From the NCBI GenBank assembly GCA_032433595.1, contig JASWJB010000208.1, forward strand, positions 1-64,000: 64,000 nt of DNA, read 5' to 3'. Under the pieces are notes generated by a model that did no database searches, was not told the origin of the DNA, and saw only the letters and a list, made by a program, of their open reading frames with translations. Positions 52,441 through 62,696 of this stretch are shown in pieces. Numbering within the stretch: position 1 is the first letter of the stretch; the number at the start of each line of letters is the position of its first letter. The position numbers and the translations under genes are program-made. Source of the stretch: Conoideocrella luteorostrata (taxonomy: Eukaryota > Ascomycota > Sordariomycetes > Hypocreales > Clavicipitaceae).

Positions 52441-53520
52441 TCTTCATCGTCTTCAGATTGACTTGCGAGATCCGATGCTTCCTGCAGCGCCTGTACGTCT
52501 TGCGAGATTTGAACCATTCAACAGGCAACCTCGTCAACTAACTGAATTAGATCGCGGCCGACAATCCTATTATCAAAGAAATCGTCTTGGTCAGAATGCC
52601 TCACGATGTCTGATGGATCCGATGCTTCTTGAAAGCCTGTACGTCTTCCGACATTTGAACCTTTAACGAGCTCTTTAGATTGACTTGCGTTAGCTGATGC
52701 AACTTGCAGCCTATATATCCGGCCTTTAAACCTTTCAACAAGCTCGTTAGATTGACCTGCGTTGTTAAATGTCTGTGTATCTTCCGAGATTTGAGTCTTT
52801 TCAACGAGCTCGTTAGATCGACCTACCATGTGTGATGCTTCGATAGGGCTTGCACGTCTTCCGACAATTGCACCTTTCAACAAGCTCGACAGATTAACCT
52901 GCGATGTTGATGCTTCTATAGCGCTTCTACGTCTTTCCAGATTTGAGCCTTTCAATGAGCTCCGTGCAGCGTGTACGTCTTCCAAGATTTCAGCCTTTCA
53001 ACGAGCTCCTTGCAGCGAGTATGTTTTCCGACATTTGAGCCATTTCGATGAGCTTCTTGCGATATCTGTTGCTTCTTGCACGCCCGTACACCTTCCGAGA
53101 TTTAAGCCTTTGAACGAGCTCGTCAGATTGACCTGCGATCTGATGTTTCCTGCAGCTCCTGTACGACTTCCAAAGTTTGAACCTTTCGACGAGCTCGTTA
53201 GATTGACCCTTCGATCTGATGTTTCCTGCAGCGCCTGTACAACTTCCGACATTTGAACCTTTCAACGAGCTCGTCAGATTGGCTCGCGAGATCTGATGGA
53301 TCTGATGCTTCTTACAGAGTACGTCTTGCGACATTTGACCCTTTTCGTCTAGCTCGTCACATTGACTGGATGTCTGATGCTTCTTGCGATATCTGAAGCT
53401 TTGAAAACGCCAGTATGCCTTGCGAGAAACAAACATTTGAACTAGCTCGTCTGATTGACCTACGATCTGATATCTGATGCCTTTTGTAGCCTGTATGTCT
53501 TCCGGTTTGAGTGAGCCTTT
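52441..53520 (-). repeat. 77-bp tandem array, copy 7
   Basis: About 14 units. The conserved box is well kept at 52545-52590 (AGATCGCGGCCGACAATCC, AAGAAATCGTCTTGG). Minus-strand readings include SDELVERFK, TQISEDTQTF and DDFFDNRIVGRDLIQ. Confidence 0.86.
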
Positions 53521-53584
53521 TAACTACTACAAGAACTGCCTCAGTCTTGACGAAACAGCCCACAGTCCTCCTTTCCTGCTCATA

Positions 53585-54350
53585 GTCTCCTCCTTTTTCT
53601 GCTCACAACCTGATCTCAACAGCTGGCATTTTTTGCGCTGCCCGCCGCAGAGTCTCCGGTAGCGCCGGTAGCACCTTTCATTTGGCTGCATTGTGTGCAC
53701 TTCGTGTCTACGAGCCCTTTGCGCCAGCTTTAGGCCTGTTGCGGCGGCTGGGTATTGAGTTGTCGTCGTTGGGCGTGTGAGCCGCGTGCAGGACCTCATT
53801 TTGGCCAATTGCGCGCCAGGTGTTACGTTTTGCGCCCTGCTTTATATTGCACCTCGTGCGATAGGCTCTTGTTTAACTTTTACAAAAGCGTTAGCTTTGT
53901 CTTGTTGTGTTGCTGCTGTGTAATTGCGCTTGTAACTGTGCGGGTTTTTCGTATATTGCGCAGCGGGTGTAACGCTTGAGACACTGCTTTCTATTGTATC
54001 TTATGCACTGGCTTTCTCTGCATTTTTTGCGCTGGTTACTGTGCTGTGCTGTTGTTCTGTTACTCCGGTGTTACGTACCAGCCCCGGATCGCTACAACTA
54101 AGCCCTACTTTATTGCATCTTTGGCGCTGCTGTTCTTGCGCGGGTAGCAGCATCATCATCATCAGCGGTATCAGCTGCAGCAACTGCATCATTATCAGCT
54201 AACTCTTCCCTCTCCCGAGTGCTGATTTTTCCCCTCTCCAAAATGTTGACAGCATCAGCGGCATCATCATCATCATCCACTGACTCTTCCCCCTTCCGAC
54301 CAGGACCGGTATCCTGACCTGTGGCTACGATAATCGTTTCTTGAACATCT
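53585..54350 (-). repeat. GCGC-rich block and acidic tract, composite copy 8
   Basis: TTTTTGCGCTGCCCGCCGC, TTGCGCGCCAGGTGTTACG, TTGCGCTGGTTACTGTGCTG, a short CATCATCATCATCAGC tract at about 54150-54280, then GTATCCTGACCTGTGGC. Confidence 0.77.
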
Positions 54351-54757
54351 TTTTCGTCTTGGTCAGATTAACTTGACATGTCTAATGCTTCCTGCAGTCT
54401 ATGTCTTCCGAAATTTAGGCCTTTTCAACGTCTTCATCAGATCGACTTACGGTATTCATGCCTGTACGTATTCCGAGATTTGAACCTTTTTAGCCATCTC
54501 GTTGGATTGAGTTACGATATCTGATACTTCTGGCAGCCCGTACGACTTGCGAGATTAGGAGCTTTCAACGATCTCGTCAGATCGACTTGCAATATCGAAC
54601 GCCTCTTGCAACCTGCACGTCTTCCGAGAATCGAACCTTTGAACGAACTCGTCAGAATAGCCTGCGATATCAGACAGCTGTGCGTCTTCTGAGATTCGAA
54701 TCTTTCAACGAACTCGTCAGATTGACCTGACATCTGATGCTTCTTGCAGCGCCTAAG
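54351..54757 (-). repeat. 77-bp tandem array, copy 8 (short)
   Basis: Five units with GTACGTATTCCGAGATTTG and CGAACTCGTCAGATTGAC, ending where a family-B LTR fragment begins. Confidence 0.8.
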
Positions 54758-54806
54758 CTGTTGGAATATCCCGTCAAGGCATGCGGACAAGGTTACGTGG
54801 CTGCCC
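54758..54806 (+). mobile_element. Family-B LTR fragment
   Basis: TGTTGGAATATCCCGTCAAG and GGCATGCGGACA are the first 50 bases of family B; the rest is replaced by the hairpin at 54807. Confidence 0.65.
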
Positions 54807-54920
54807 TGGGCCGTGTCGTTGAGACTTGGACTACGTCTTCTAATTAATGACTCTACTAGTACTAGGTATAGTACAGAGTAATTACTAGGAAGACTGTCCA
54901 AGTCTCAACGACACGGCCCA
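54807..54920. repeat. Composite junction hairpin
   Basis: Outer arms TGGGCCGTGTCGTTGAGACT... at 54807-54831 pair perfectly with 54896-54920 (25 bp). Further inside, GTCTTC...GACTCT and AGAG...GAAGAC pair imperfectly. It has the same GGGCCGTGTC end as the large inverted repeat, and is followed by CCTCCTCC...TTTTTCT and a truncated distal block to about 55010. Confidence 0.82.
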
Positions 54921-55010
54921 CAACCTCCTCCCTTTCCCGCTCACAGCTCTTCTCCTTTTTCTCACAACCCGAGCGAAAAACCACCCATCCCGCCGGCATT
55001 TTGTGCGCGA

Positions 55011-55584
55011 CATGACTTTGCGACAGGAGCTTCCTATCAATGCAAATCAATTTGAACCTCGACTATTTATTCCAACAAAATGCACGCGAGGTTTGCCATC
55101 ATAACAGGCATTACTCCGTACAGAGACGATATATTTCTCCCAATATGTCGTCGGTAGAATCGGAATTATTCCGGCTCTTTTTTTTTTTTTTTTTTTGGAT
55201 GTGGGGCGTCCTTTAGCTAAACCAGGATGCGCCTCTTATGCACGACAGTGGAAGAAGCTGGCAGGATCCTGCATAACGTAGGGGCCACTTAACACGAGTC
55301 AATGTTCCGGTTGCTAAAGAATTATATACAAGGGTTATAGTGCTCTTCGGAAGAGGGATCATCATCAGAAGTCATCACTCTCAGGGCTCGTCAATTCAAT
55401 TCTCTCGTGTTCAAATCCATCTATTCCTGCCGATTGCCACTGTTGCAAATTACTCCCTTACGCCTATGTAAAAGCACATAACGCAACCCATTGCCCTTTG
55501 CTTACTTCCCCTCGTGGTCACTCCAAGCACCTTCTTGGTCACTTCTCTCTCCATCTCAACTCAAACCTAATCACCAGCATCATC
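55011..55584. other. Intergenic and 5' flank of the secreted-protein gene
   Basis: It contains a run of about 20 T near 55178-55197 and an ATTATATACA TATA-like element at about 55321, some 260 bp upstream of the start codon at 55585. Confidence 0.4.
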
Positions 55585-56307
55585 ATGCTCTTGTCCGCAG
55601 TCGCCCTGAGCCTCATCAGCCTCGCTGCTGCCGCCTCCCACTCCAGCGAACGACGAACCGCTCCGCAATATCCTTCCCTGTCTATAACCAAGGGTTTTCG
55701 CCTTGTTGTCAATGTTACCGATCCCTCGAAAGACTTCCACCCCTCCATCCAGAACACCTACGTTTCCAGCATTCACGTTGGTCCTGCTCTAGCCCTTATC
55801 GGTCAAGTTGACAGCGTCAAGCGCGCACGTATCTTTTACCAGAACGGTACTACCACGGATCAAAAGGATGGTAAATCAAATATCCTTAGCGATGGCGGCA
55901 GTCCAATTTTCTCATCTGGCTTGAAGCTAATTCAAGACTCTAATTCCGATAACATTTCAAATGCATATTTGAACGGTGGCCCCGGAGATGCTGGTATTGG
56001 CATTACTGGTTCGCCTCATCCTTATGCTTTCCTCCAACCGGAGGCTTGGGTTGCTTGCAACACGAGCGTACCGTATTACAGAGGGAGGCACTTTATTATC
56101 TTGAAGCGGACTAAAATAACTGCTGCCAACAAGAGCGGAAATGTCAACGAGACTAGTTCTGAAGGGTGCGCTCCTGTTCGCTTACTCCCTGAGTGCGCTG
56201 AATTGAACGGCCTGCCTGGAGGATCTGTATCTAGCCACGACTATGCTCTAGATACTCCATGTTATTCTGATGTCAAGTCTCTGGTTTGGTCCCGGTATGG
56301 GCTTTAG
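55585..56307 (+). CDS. Secreted protein of unknown function
   Basis: A 240-residue frame from the ATG at 55585 (ATCATCATGC). An in-frame ATG at 55498 would bury the signal peptide, so it is less likely. MLLSAVALSLISLAAAAS is a standard signal peptide, followed by an SERR dibasic site that may be a kexin cleavage site. The mature part has several N-glycosylation sequons (NVT, NGT, NIS, NTS, NKS, NET), four cysteines, and the segments SITKGFRLVVNVTDPSKDF and YVSSIHVGPALALIG. This arrangement resembles a group of small secreted proteins common in Sordariomycetes (possibly the DUF7907 group, from memory). No catalytic motif is visible. The frame is intact although it lies between composite repeat copies. 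Confidence 0.75.
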   Translation: MLLSAVALSLISLAAAASHSSERRTAPQYPSLSITKGFRLVVNVTDPSKDFHPSIQNTYVSSIHVGPALALIGQVDSVKRARIFYQNGTTTDQKDGKSNILSDGGSPIFSSGLKLIQDSNSDNISNAYLNGGPGDAGIGITGSPHPYAFLQPEAWVACNTSVPYYRGRHFIILKRTKITAANKSGNVNETSSEGCAPVRLLPECAELNGLPGGSVSSHDYALDTPCYSDVKSLVWSRYGL

Positions 56308-56483
56308 AGCCATCGCAAATAAAAGTAGGGACTGGCTGTGGTTGAGCGTTTGCTGCGGCAGGTAGTCTTTATATGTAAGGGCATATTCCTCTTTTGGAAT
56401 TCATGGGTTTCAATTTAGATTGCATGGGTTGTATGTTGCAATACATTGGATTACAACCCGGGGTTCGGTACCCTTTGCTCCTA
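56308..56483. other. 3' flank of the secreted-protein gene
   Basis: No gene recognised. Confidence 0.4.
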
Positions 56484-56577
56484 GCCGTTTTCTTTTACTA
56501 GGATGGAGACCTTGTAGTCTTTACTCTAAGAGAGAGCAATGACTGCAAGTGACGTAGTCCTAGTAAAAGAAAACGGC
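56484..56577. repeat. Composite junction hairpin, same family as at 45.6 kb
   Basis: Arms GCCGTTTTCTTTTACTAGGA (56484-56503) and its exact complement at 56558-56577. The loop (GGAGACCTTGTAGTCTTTAC and so on) is, reversed, homologous to the loop of the 147-bp inverted repeat (CTGCAAGGTCTCCAT). Confidence 0.82.
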
Positions 56578-56579
56578 CC

Positions 56580-58330
56580 ACTGTCCTCGTCCTTTTCCGC
56601 CTCACAGTCTCCTCCTTTTTCTGCCATCAACCCGAGCTGAAAAGCCGGCATTTTGTGCGCTGCCCGCTGCAGAGTTACCGCCGGGAGCGGGCTGATTTTA
56701 CCTGCATCGTGTGCGCGGCGTCGTTGCGAGTCTTTTGCGCCAGATTTGAGCCTGCTGCGGCGGCTGTGTGACCAGGACCTGGTTTTTGGCGGATTGCGCG
56801 CCGTGTGTTTTGCTCTATGCCTTGATTTTTAATGTACCTTTTCCGCTGGGCTCTTGTGCATCTTGTGCGCTAGGTTTTACTCTATTTGGTGCACTGGTTG
56901 TGATATTACTGGTTATGCTGTTGCATGTTGCTTGCAAGCCCCTGATCGCTGAATCGCCGACCCGCCGACCAAGCAGGATTTTCGTAGATTGCGCAACAGG
57001 TGTTTTGTTTCGTGCCCTGCTGATCATTTAATTATATCTGCTATACTCCTTTACATCTTTTGCACCAGGTTCAGTTATGTCACGTGGTATTACTGTTGTG
57101 TTGTGTTGTGTCATATTGATGCGTCTGTAAGCCCCCCGTCGCTGAATTCCTGACTAACAAGGGGTTTTTTTGTAGATTACGCACTGCGTGTTTTGTTTCG
57201 AGCCCTGTTCTCTTAGGAAACTCTATGCGGTGGCCTCTCGTGCATCTTTTCCACCAGGTTCGGTTTTATTTGGTGCGCTGGTTGTGGTGCTGCTAGTTGT
57301 GGTTTGCATGTGGCATGTTGCTTTCAGGCCTCTAATGGCTGGATTCCCGACTAAGCGGGGTTTTCGTAGATTGCGCACCAAGTGTTACACTTACGGCGCT
57401 GTCATTTCTTTCATTATATGCGCTGCGATTTTGTGCATCTTTTGAACCAGGCATTGCCCTATCTTGTGTGCGGTTGTTGTGCGGTGTTATTGTGTTACTC
57501 TTGTGCTACGTACCACCCCCCCGACCGAGCAAGCCCTGCTTTACTACACCCTGGGCGCTGCTGTTCTTGCGGGGGCAGCAGCATCATGAGCAGCAACATC
57601 ATCATCAGCCACGGCGGCGGCATCATCATCATCATCATCATCATCATCGACGGTGGCATCATCCGTGGCATCATCATCATCAGTGGCGTCGGTAGCATTA
57701 GCAGCTGGCTCTTCTCTCTCGTGAGTGCTGACTTTTTCCCTCTCCAAAGTGCTGATAGCAGCAACGGCATCACCAGAAGCAGCGACATCATCCTCATCAT
57801 CAGCAACGGCAGCAGCGGCAACATCATCATCACCAGCAACAGCAGCATCCGACTTTTCCCCTCCCGACCGCTACGATCGTGACCGGAATCCCGACCGGAA
57901 TCCTGACCTGTGGCCTTATCAGCAGTAGCGACATCATCATCAGCAGCAGCGGCATTTCTTGCGTGGGTACCAACATCCTCATCAGCAGTAGCAGCAGCAG
58001 ACTTTTACCCCTCCCGACCGCAACTATCGTGATATGCATCCTGACTTGTGGCCATCATCATCAGCAGCGGTAGCGTCAACGGCAGCGGCATCATCCGTGG
58101 CATCATGATCATCAGCGGCGACGGCAACATCATCAGCAGCAGCGACATCATCATTGTCATCATCAGCTGACTTCTCCCGTCTGCCGATCGCTTCACCATC
58201 ATCAACAGCAACAACATTATCATCATCAGCAGCTGAGTCTTCCCTCTCCTAAATGCTAACTATTCCCCTCTCCCGAGTGCTAACTTTTCCTCTCTGCCGA
58301 CAGCTCCCATTATAACCTTCCTGAACGTCT
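56580..58330 (-). repeat. GCGC-rich block and acidic tract, composite copy 9
   Basis: Up to about 57560 there are four to five units with TTGTGCGCTAGG, GGTGCGCTGGTTGTGGTGC, ATTGCGCACCAAGTG. From 57560 to 58300: CATCATCATCATCATCATCG and CAGCAGCGGC tracts, with two internal ATCCTGACCTGTGGCC repeats, so the acidic tract itself seems duplicated. Confidence 0.8.
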
Positions 58331-59456
58331 TCCTGACTAAATTAGATCGCGGCCGACAATCACATTATTAAAAAAATAATATTTGTTAGAATTGCCTTAC
58401 AACATCTGATGGATCTAATGCTTCTCATAGCGCCTATACTATTCAACGAGCTCGTTAGATTAACCTACCATGTCTGATGCTTCGATACCGCATGTATGTC
58501 TTCCGACATTCGAACCTTTCACGAGCCCGTCAGATTAACCTGCGATATCAGATACCTGCACGTCTTCCGAGATTTAAACCTTTTAACGAGCTCGTCAGAT
58601 TGAACAACAATTTCTAATGCTTTAATAGCGCCTGTACAGCTTCCGGTAAGTAAACAACCTTTCAACGAGCTCATCTGACTTTCGATATCTAATGCTTCTT
58701 GCAGTGTACGTCTTCCGAGATTAAAACCTTTCAACGAGTTCTTTGCAGCCTGTACCTTTTCCGAGATTTGGGCCTTTCAACGAGCTCTTCAGATTAACCT
58801 ACCGTCTCCGATGCTTCGATAGCGCCTGTACGTCCCCCAAGAACCGAACCCCCGAACGAGCATGCCAGACCGACCTGCGATATTTAGATGACTATACATC
58901 TTCCGACATTTAAGCCTTTTCAACGAGCTCATCAGATCGGCCTACGATTTATGACGCTGCGATAGCGCCTGTATGTCTTCCGAGAAGTGATCCCTTCAAC
59001 AAGCTTGTCAGATTGACTTGTGATATCTGATGACTCTTGCAGGGCCTGTACGTTCCTAGATTTGAGCCTTTTCAACAATCTCGTCTGATTGACCTGCGAT
59101 GTCCGATGCTTCCTACAGCGCCTGTACGTATTGCGAAATTTAAACCATTCAACAAGCTCGCTAGACAGATTTGCTGTATCTAATGCTTCTTGCAGTCTGT
59201 ACGTCGTCCGACATTCGAATCTCCCATCGAGCTCATTAACTGACCGAATTAGATCCCGGCCGACAACCCTATCATCAAAGAAATTCTCTTGGTCAGATTA
59301 CCTCGCGATATCTGATGGATCCGATGCTTCTTGCAGCCTGTACGTTGTCCGACATTTGAACCTCCCATCGAGCTCGTCAAACTGACCTGCGATCTGTTGC
59401 TTCTTGTAGCGCCTGAACCTTTCAACGAGCTCGTTAGATTGACCCTCCGATCTAAT
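58331..59456 (-). repeat. 77-bp tandem array, copy 9
   Basis: About 14 units. The conserved box is present twice (58335-58365 and 59240-59300, AGATCCCGGCCGACAACCC, AAGAAATTCTCTTGG). It ends at a family-A LTR. Confidence 0.86.
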
Positions 59457-59660
59457 TGTTGGGTTCCTTCCGTGAAGCGCAACAGGAAGCACGGAGCAGG
59501 TCACTTGGTCACCTTTCGGCCACGATATTTATACGGCGATATCAAGCCTTCCACCTCGACTTGTTTTCCTCTTCCTAGACACATGCAGAGGTTATTAAAT
59601 ATATTGTATTTTGACAGAACGAGGTATCGATACCCCCTGCACAACACCTTGTGCAACCCA
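59457..59660 (+). mobile_element. LTR, family A
   Basis: TGTTGGGTTCCTTCC, TCACTTGGTCACCTTTCGGC, TTTATACGGCGATATCAAGC, ending TTGTGCAACCCA. No target duplication was found; the end sequence is slightly altered. Confidence 0.72.
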
Positions 59661-59796
59661 CCGAGAACGACGGATCAAGTGAACCGGAGGTACTCTGCAA
59701 TACGGTGACCTATTCTCTCTACGACCCCAACTTCTCCATTTTCAGCATAAAAGCAGCGTCCTGCGCGTACTCGTGCGTCGAATCAAGCACTGAAGA

Positions 59797-61513
59797 ATGA
59801 TCGTGTCACAAACCCCCCCCTGCGATCAACAACAGACTCTCAGCAAATGCAAGCATCGATATTGCGAGTCAGGTTCATCTTCACAAGACGACGCAGCGTA
59901 CGCCTCGTTGAGGCGACCAAAGCTTGAGCACCCAATCATTCCGCCACTAGCGTTCTGGGGCCGCTTATCGGAGGTGCCTCTGTGTGCGGGTGCTCTGCGA
60001 GAGCTAGAACGAAGAAACAAACGGAGAGCGCTCGCTAGAAAAGACCCTCCCGTCTATTCTGATTCAACTCGTAGGCGAAGCCGTCGTCTCCGAACCCGCC
60101 GTGCCGCGACCGACGACGCTCACCTCGTCGTCGATCAATTTCTCCGGCGGTGTTCCGAAAAGGCTCTGACGGAGGTCAAGCGTCTAGCAAAACACGGCGG
60201 TCCCGACCTGATCGAGCTAAGGGGGGTCAGTAGTCGCCCATGGCATTCCCATCTGCGAAGCTAACAGAACAGCATGCCTTCGTACTTGGAGCCGCTGAGC
60301 CGATGAACTCCAGCCAATCGAACCCTGGGCGACGAAAGCGAGACTCTGAGTCTCTGGTGAAGCGTGACTTGTTGAACATAACAACGACTCGAAGTAGGAA
60401 GGCATACGACCCGGCTTTCTAGCAACACCTCACCGATCATGGCGCTCTCCCTGATGGTTACGAATACCCTGACGGCGGTGTCCCCCACGAGCTCTCGAAC
60501 ATGCACGAACTTTTATGCAAGAAGCATCGCAGTCGAGGGCGTCCCTGTCCCCATCGCGTTTCACGAATGACGACTTCCGCAGATTCAAACGAGCAAATAC
60601 ACATGCGACGAAAGAGGGTCGGATCGTTTTAAAGGTTATTCCTTTCATTGAAGGCGACATAGTCGATAGTAAATGCACCGCTAGTGATATTGCATTCACA
60701 AATCTCGACCCTCTGACCGACGGTACATTGGTAGCTGCGAAGCCGGATATATACTATGGTGCCCGACCCGAGCAGCTCGACCGGAGTGTGCGCAGGGAAT
60801 TGGAGGCCTATATCGTTCCTTCTCTCCAGCATGACCTGCCTATTGCACCGAATATATTTCTTGGAATGAAGGGTTCAGATGGTTCGGCAGCCGTGGCAAA
60901 ACGCCAAATAACTTACGGCATGGCAATTGGGGAGAGAGCCCAGCGCTCTCTTCGGTCCTACAAGGCTCCCGGGCCAATCTTTGACAACAAGACATCCACG
61001 ATTGGCTACACATATTTAGATGGGACGCTCAAAATGTACGCTACACACGCGATCGCACCCTCTACGCCAGGGGGTGAAACTGGGTACGTGATGACCCAGA
61101 TTGATACCTGGGGCATGACTGGCAGTCGAGACGCATATTGTAGAGGTGCTGCTGCGTATCGGAATGGTAGGGACTGGACAAAACAGAAGAGAGACGAGGC
61201 GATCGACCGTGCCAACAAGATAGCTAGGAAGGAAGTTGATAACCTGGGTCTAAGCTTCGCCAGCGAAGCGTCGGCGAATATGGCCACCAGCCAAGATACC
61301 ATCACACATCACGAATGGAACAAAGCATCATCACTTTACGAGTCTGTCACCTCCGCAGATCCAATAGATATAATCCCTATTGGTGAGCCGTACAAGGTCT
61401 TCGAAGTCGCTAATACACCAAATCCAAGAGAAGCAGCGCAAAGCGAGTCTCCCCTTAAACACCCTATACCCGATTTCGACACGGAAGATCATGGGACACA
61501 AAGAGCTTACTAG
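59797..61513 (+). pseudogene. Expanded fungal family gene (possibly DUF7924), broken by a stop and a frameshift
   Basis: Three successive frames form one gene. The first (59797-60225) has IPPLAFWGRLSEVPLCAGAL, RELERRN and KRLAKHGGPDLIELRG. A 47-nt intron (60226-60272; donor GTCAGT, branch GCTAAC, acceptor CAG) leads at a codon boundary to MNSSQSNPGRRKRD, KAYDPAF-stop-QHL and DHGALPDGYEYPDGG. The third frame from about 60515 has ASLSPSRFTNDDFRRFKRAN, FTNLDPLTDGTLVAAKPDIY and YGARPEQLDR, and ends at 61513. Breaks: TAG at 60420, where Gln is expected (CAG to TAG), and a one-base shift near 60512. Everything else reads cleanly, so inactivation is recent. I recognise the pattern from large Sordariomycete gene families of unknown function; the DUF7924 name is from memory. 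A C-terminal fragment of a relative is at 40975. Confidence 0.72.
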
Positions 61514-62696
61514 GGGACAGCGCGGCACCTAATCTGACCCTCTCGATATTAGCGACAAAAGTTGGTTAGACTCCATCCAAATAGTCCAAGTCTCACATCA
61601 CATGCTGCCACAACCAGCACTAAATCGTTATTCAACGCTGTCATGATCTACACAGCTCTCCAGAGGCGACTCAGGAGTCCACCAGGCACTGTAAACACTG
61701 GCCGGTTTCTTAGAACAAATCTACGACACAAATGTGACCAAGTTCCTCAATTGGGATTCTGGCCAACGTTGCGGGATCAGTTAGATGGAGAGCAGGCTTC
61801 TAGAGGTTCGTGTAGACCACCATCCCACTCTTAGCATAACCACACGTGCGAATCTCCGGACTTCTTTGGACCAGAAACACGTAAACTTCCGTCAAGCACG
61901 AGAAGGAAGTCCGAACCGGCCTTCATATCCCTTTGGTGACTTTCGCGATTGCCTCTATATCGCTGTGCGATGTATCTAATAAACGCAATATCTCGTAAGA
62001 GGCAGCCTATTTGGATAGGCCGCAGGCCAGCTTCTCCCCTTGTGGCGCGCAAGATCGTAGTCCGGACAAGGGAGGTCATCTTCCGCGTGTATGTGATGTC
62101 TCGAAATCATCTCAGTCGAATGCTCATGCAGGGTCGTAGCACGAGGTCTTCCGGAACACTGGGCGTACAACACGCAGGAGACGAAGCAGGGAAGGTCGCG
62201 CCAACCTGGGATACCGAATCCGAGATCTGTCAATTGTTGGTGATGGTGGTATCAATGCGGCCTCTCGTTGCCAAGATGCGGCAAACTCGGTCATAATGCA
62301 CGCATTTATCAGATCACTGTAGAAACATCTAATGAAGAAGATAGCGATGAAGTCTTGACTAAATTCTAGTGTTATGGCTGTGTTTTTATATATTCTTTGC
62401 GAGAAAGTGGTTGATGGTGTTCCACTCGCTTGTGGAGTACGTTACTACATTAACTCCTTGCTATTAGCAAAATAGTGAAATATTAGGCTGGGGAATGCAA
62501 GCTCTAGTGGGCATTTGGCCGAGCGTTCCAGGTTCAGTCGGCTAGGGCCATTGTTTACCAGTTTGTTCAGGCAATTTTCGGCATTTGTTTTGCAATTACC
62601 CCTAGGAAAGCCAGTTTTTCCGGGTCGCATTCAGAGTTTCTGATATGCTATCTCCCAAGCAATCTGCCCGTTCCACAGGCGTGGATTGCGCTCTTT
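61514..62696. other. Intergenic, no gene recognised
   Basis: Several short frames exist on both strands but none carries a recognisable motif. Confidence 0.4.
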
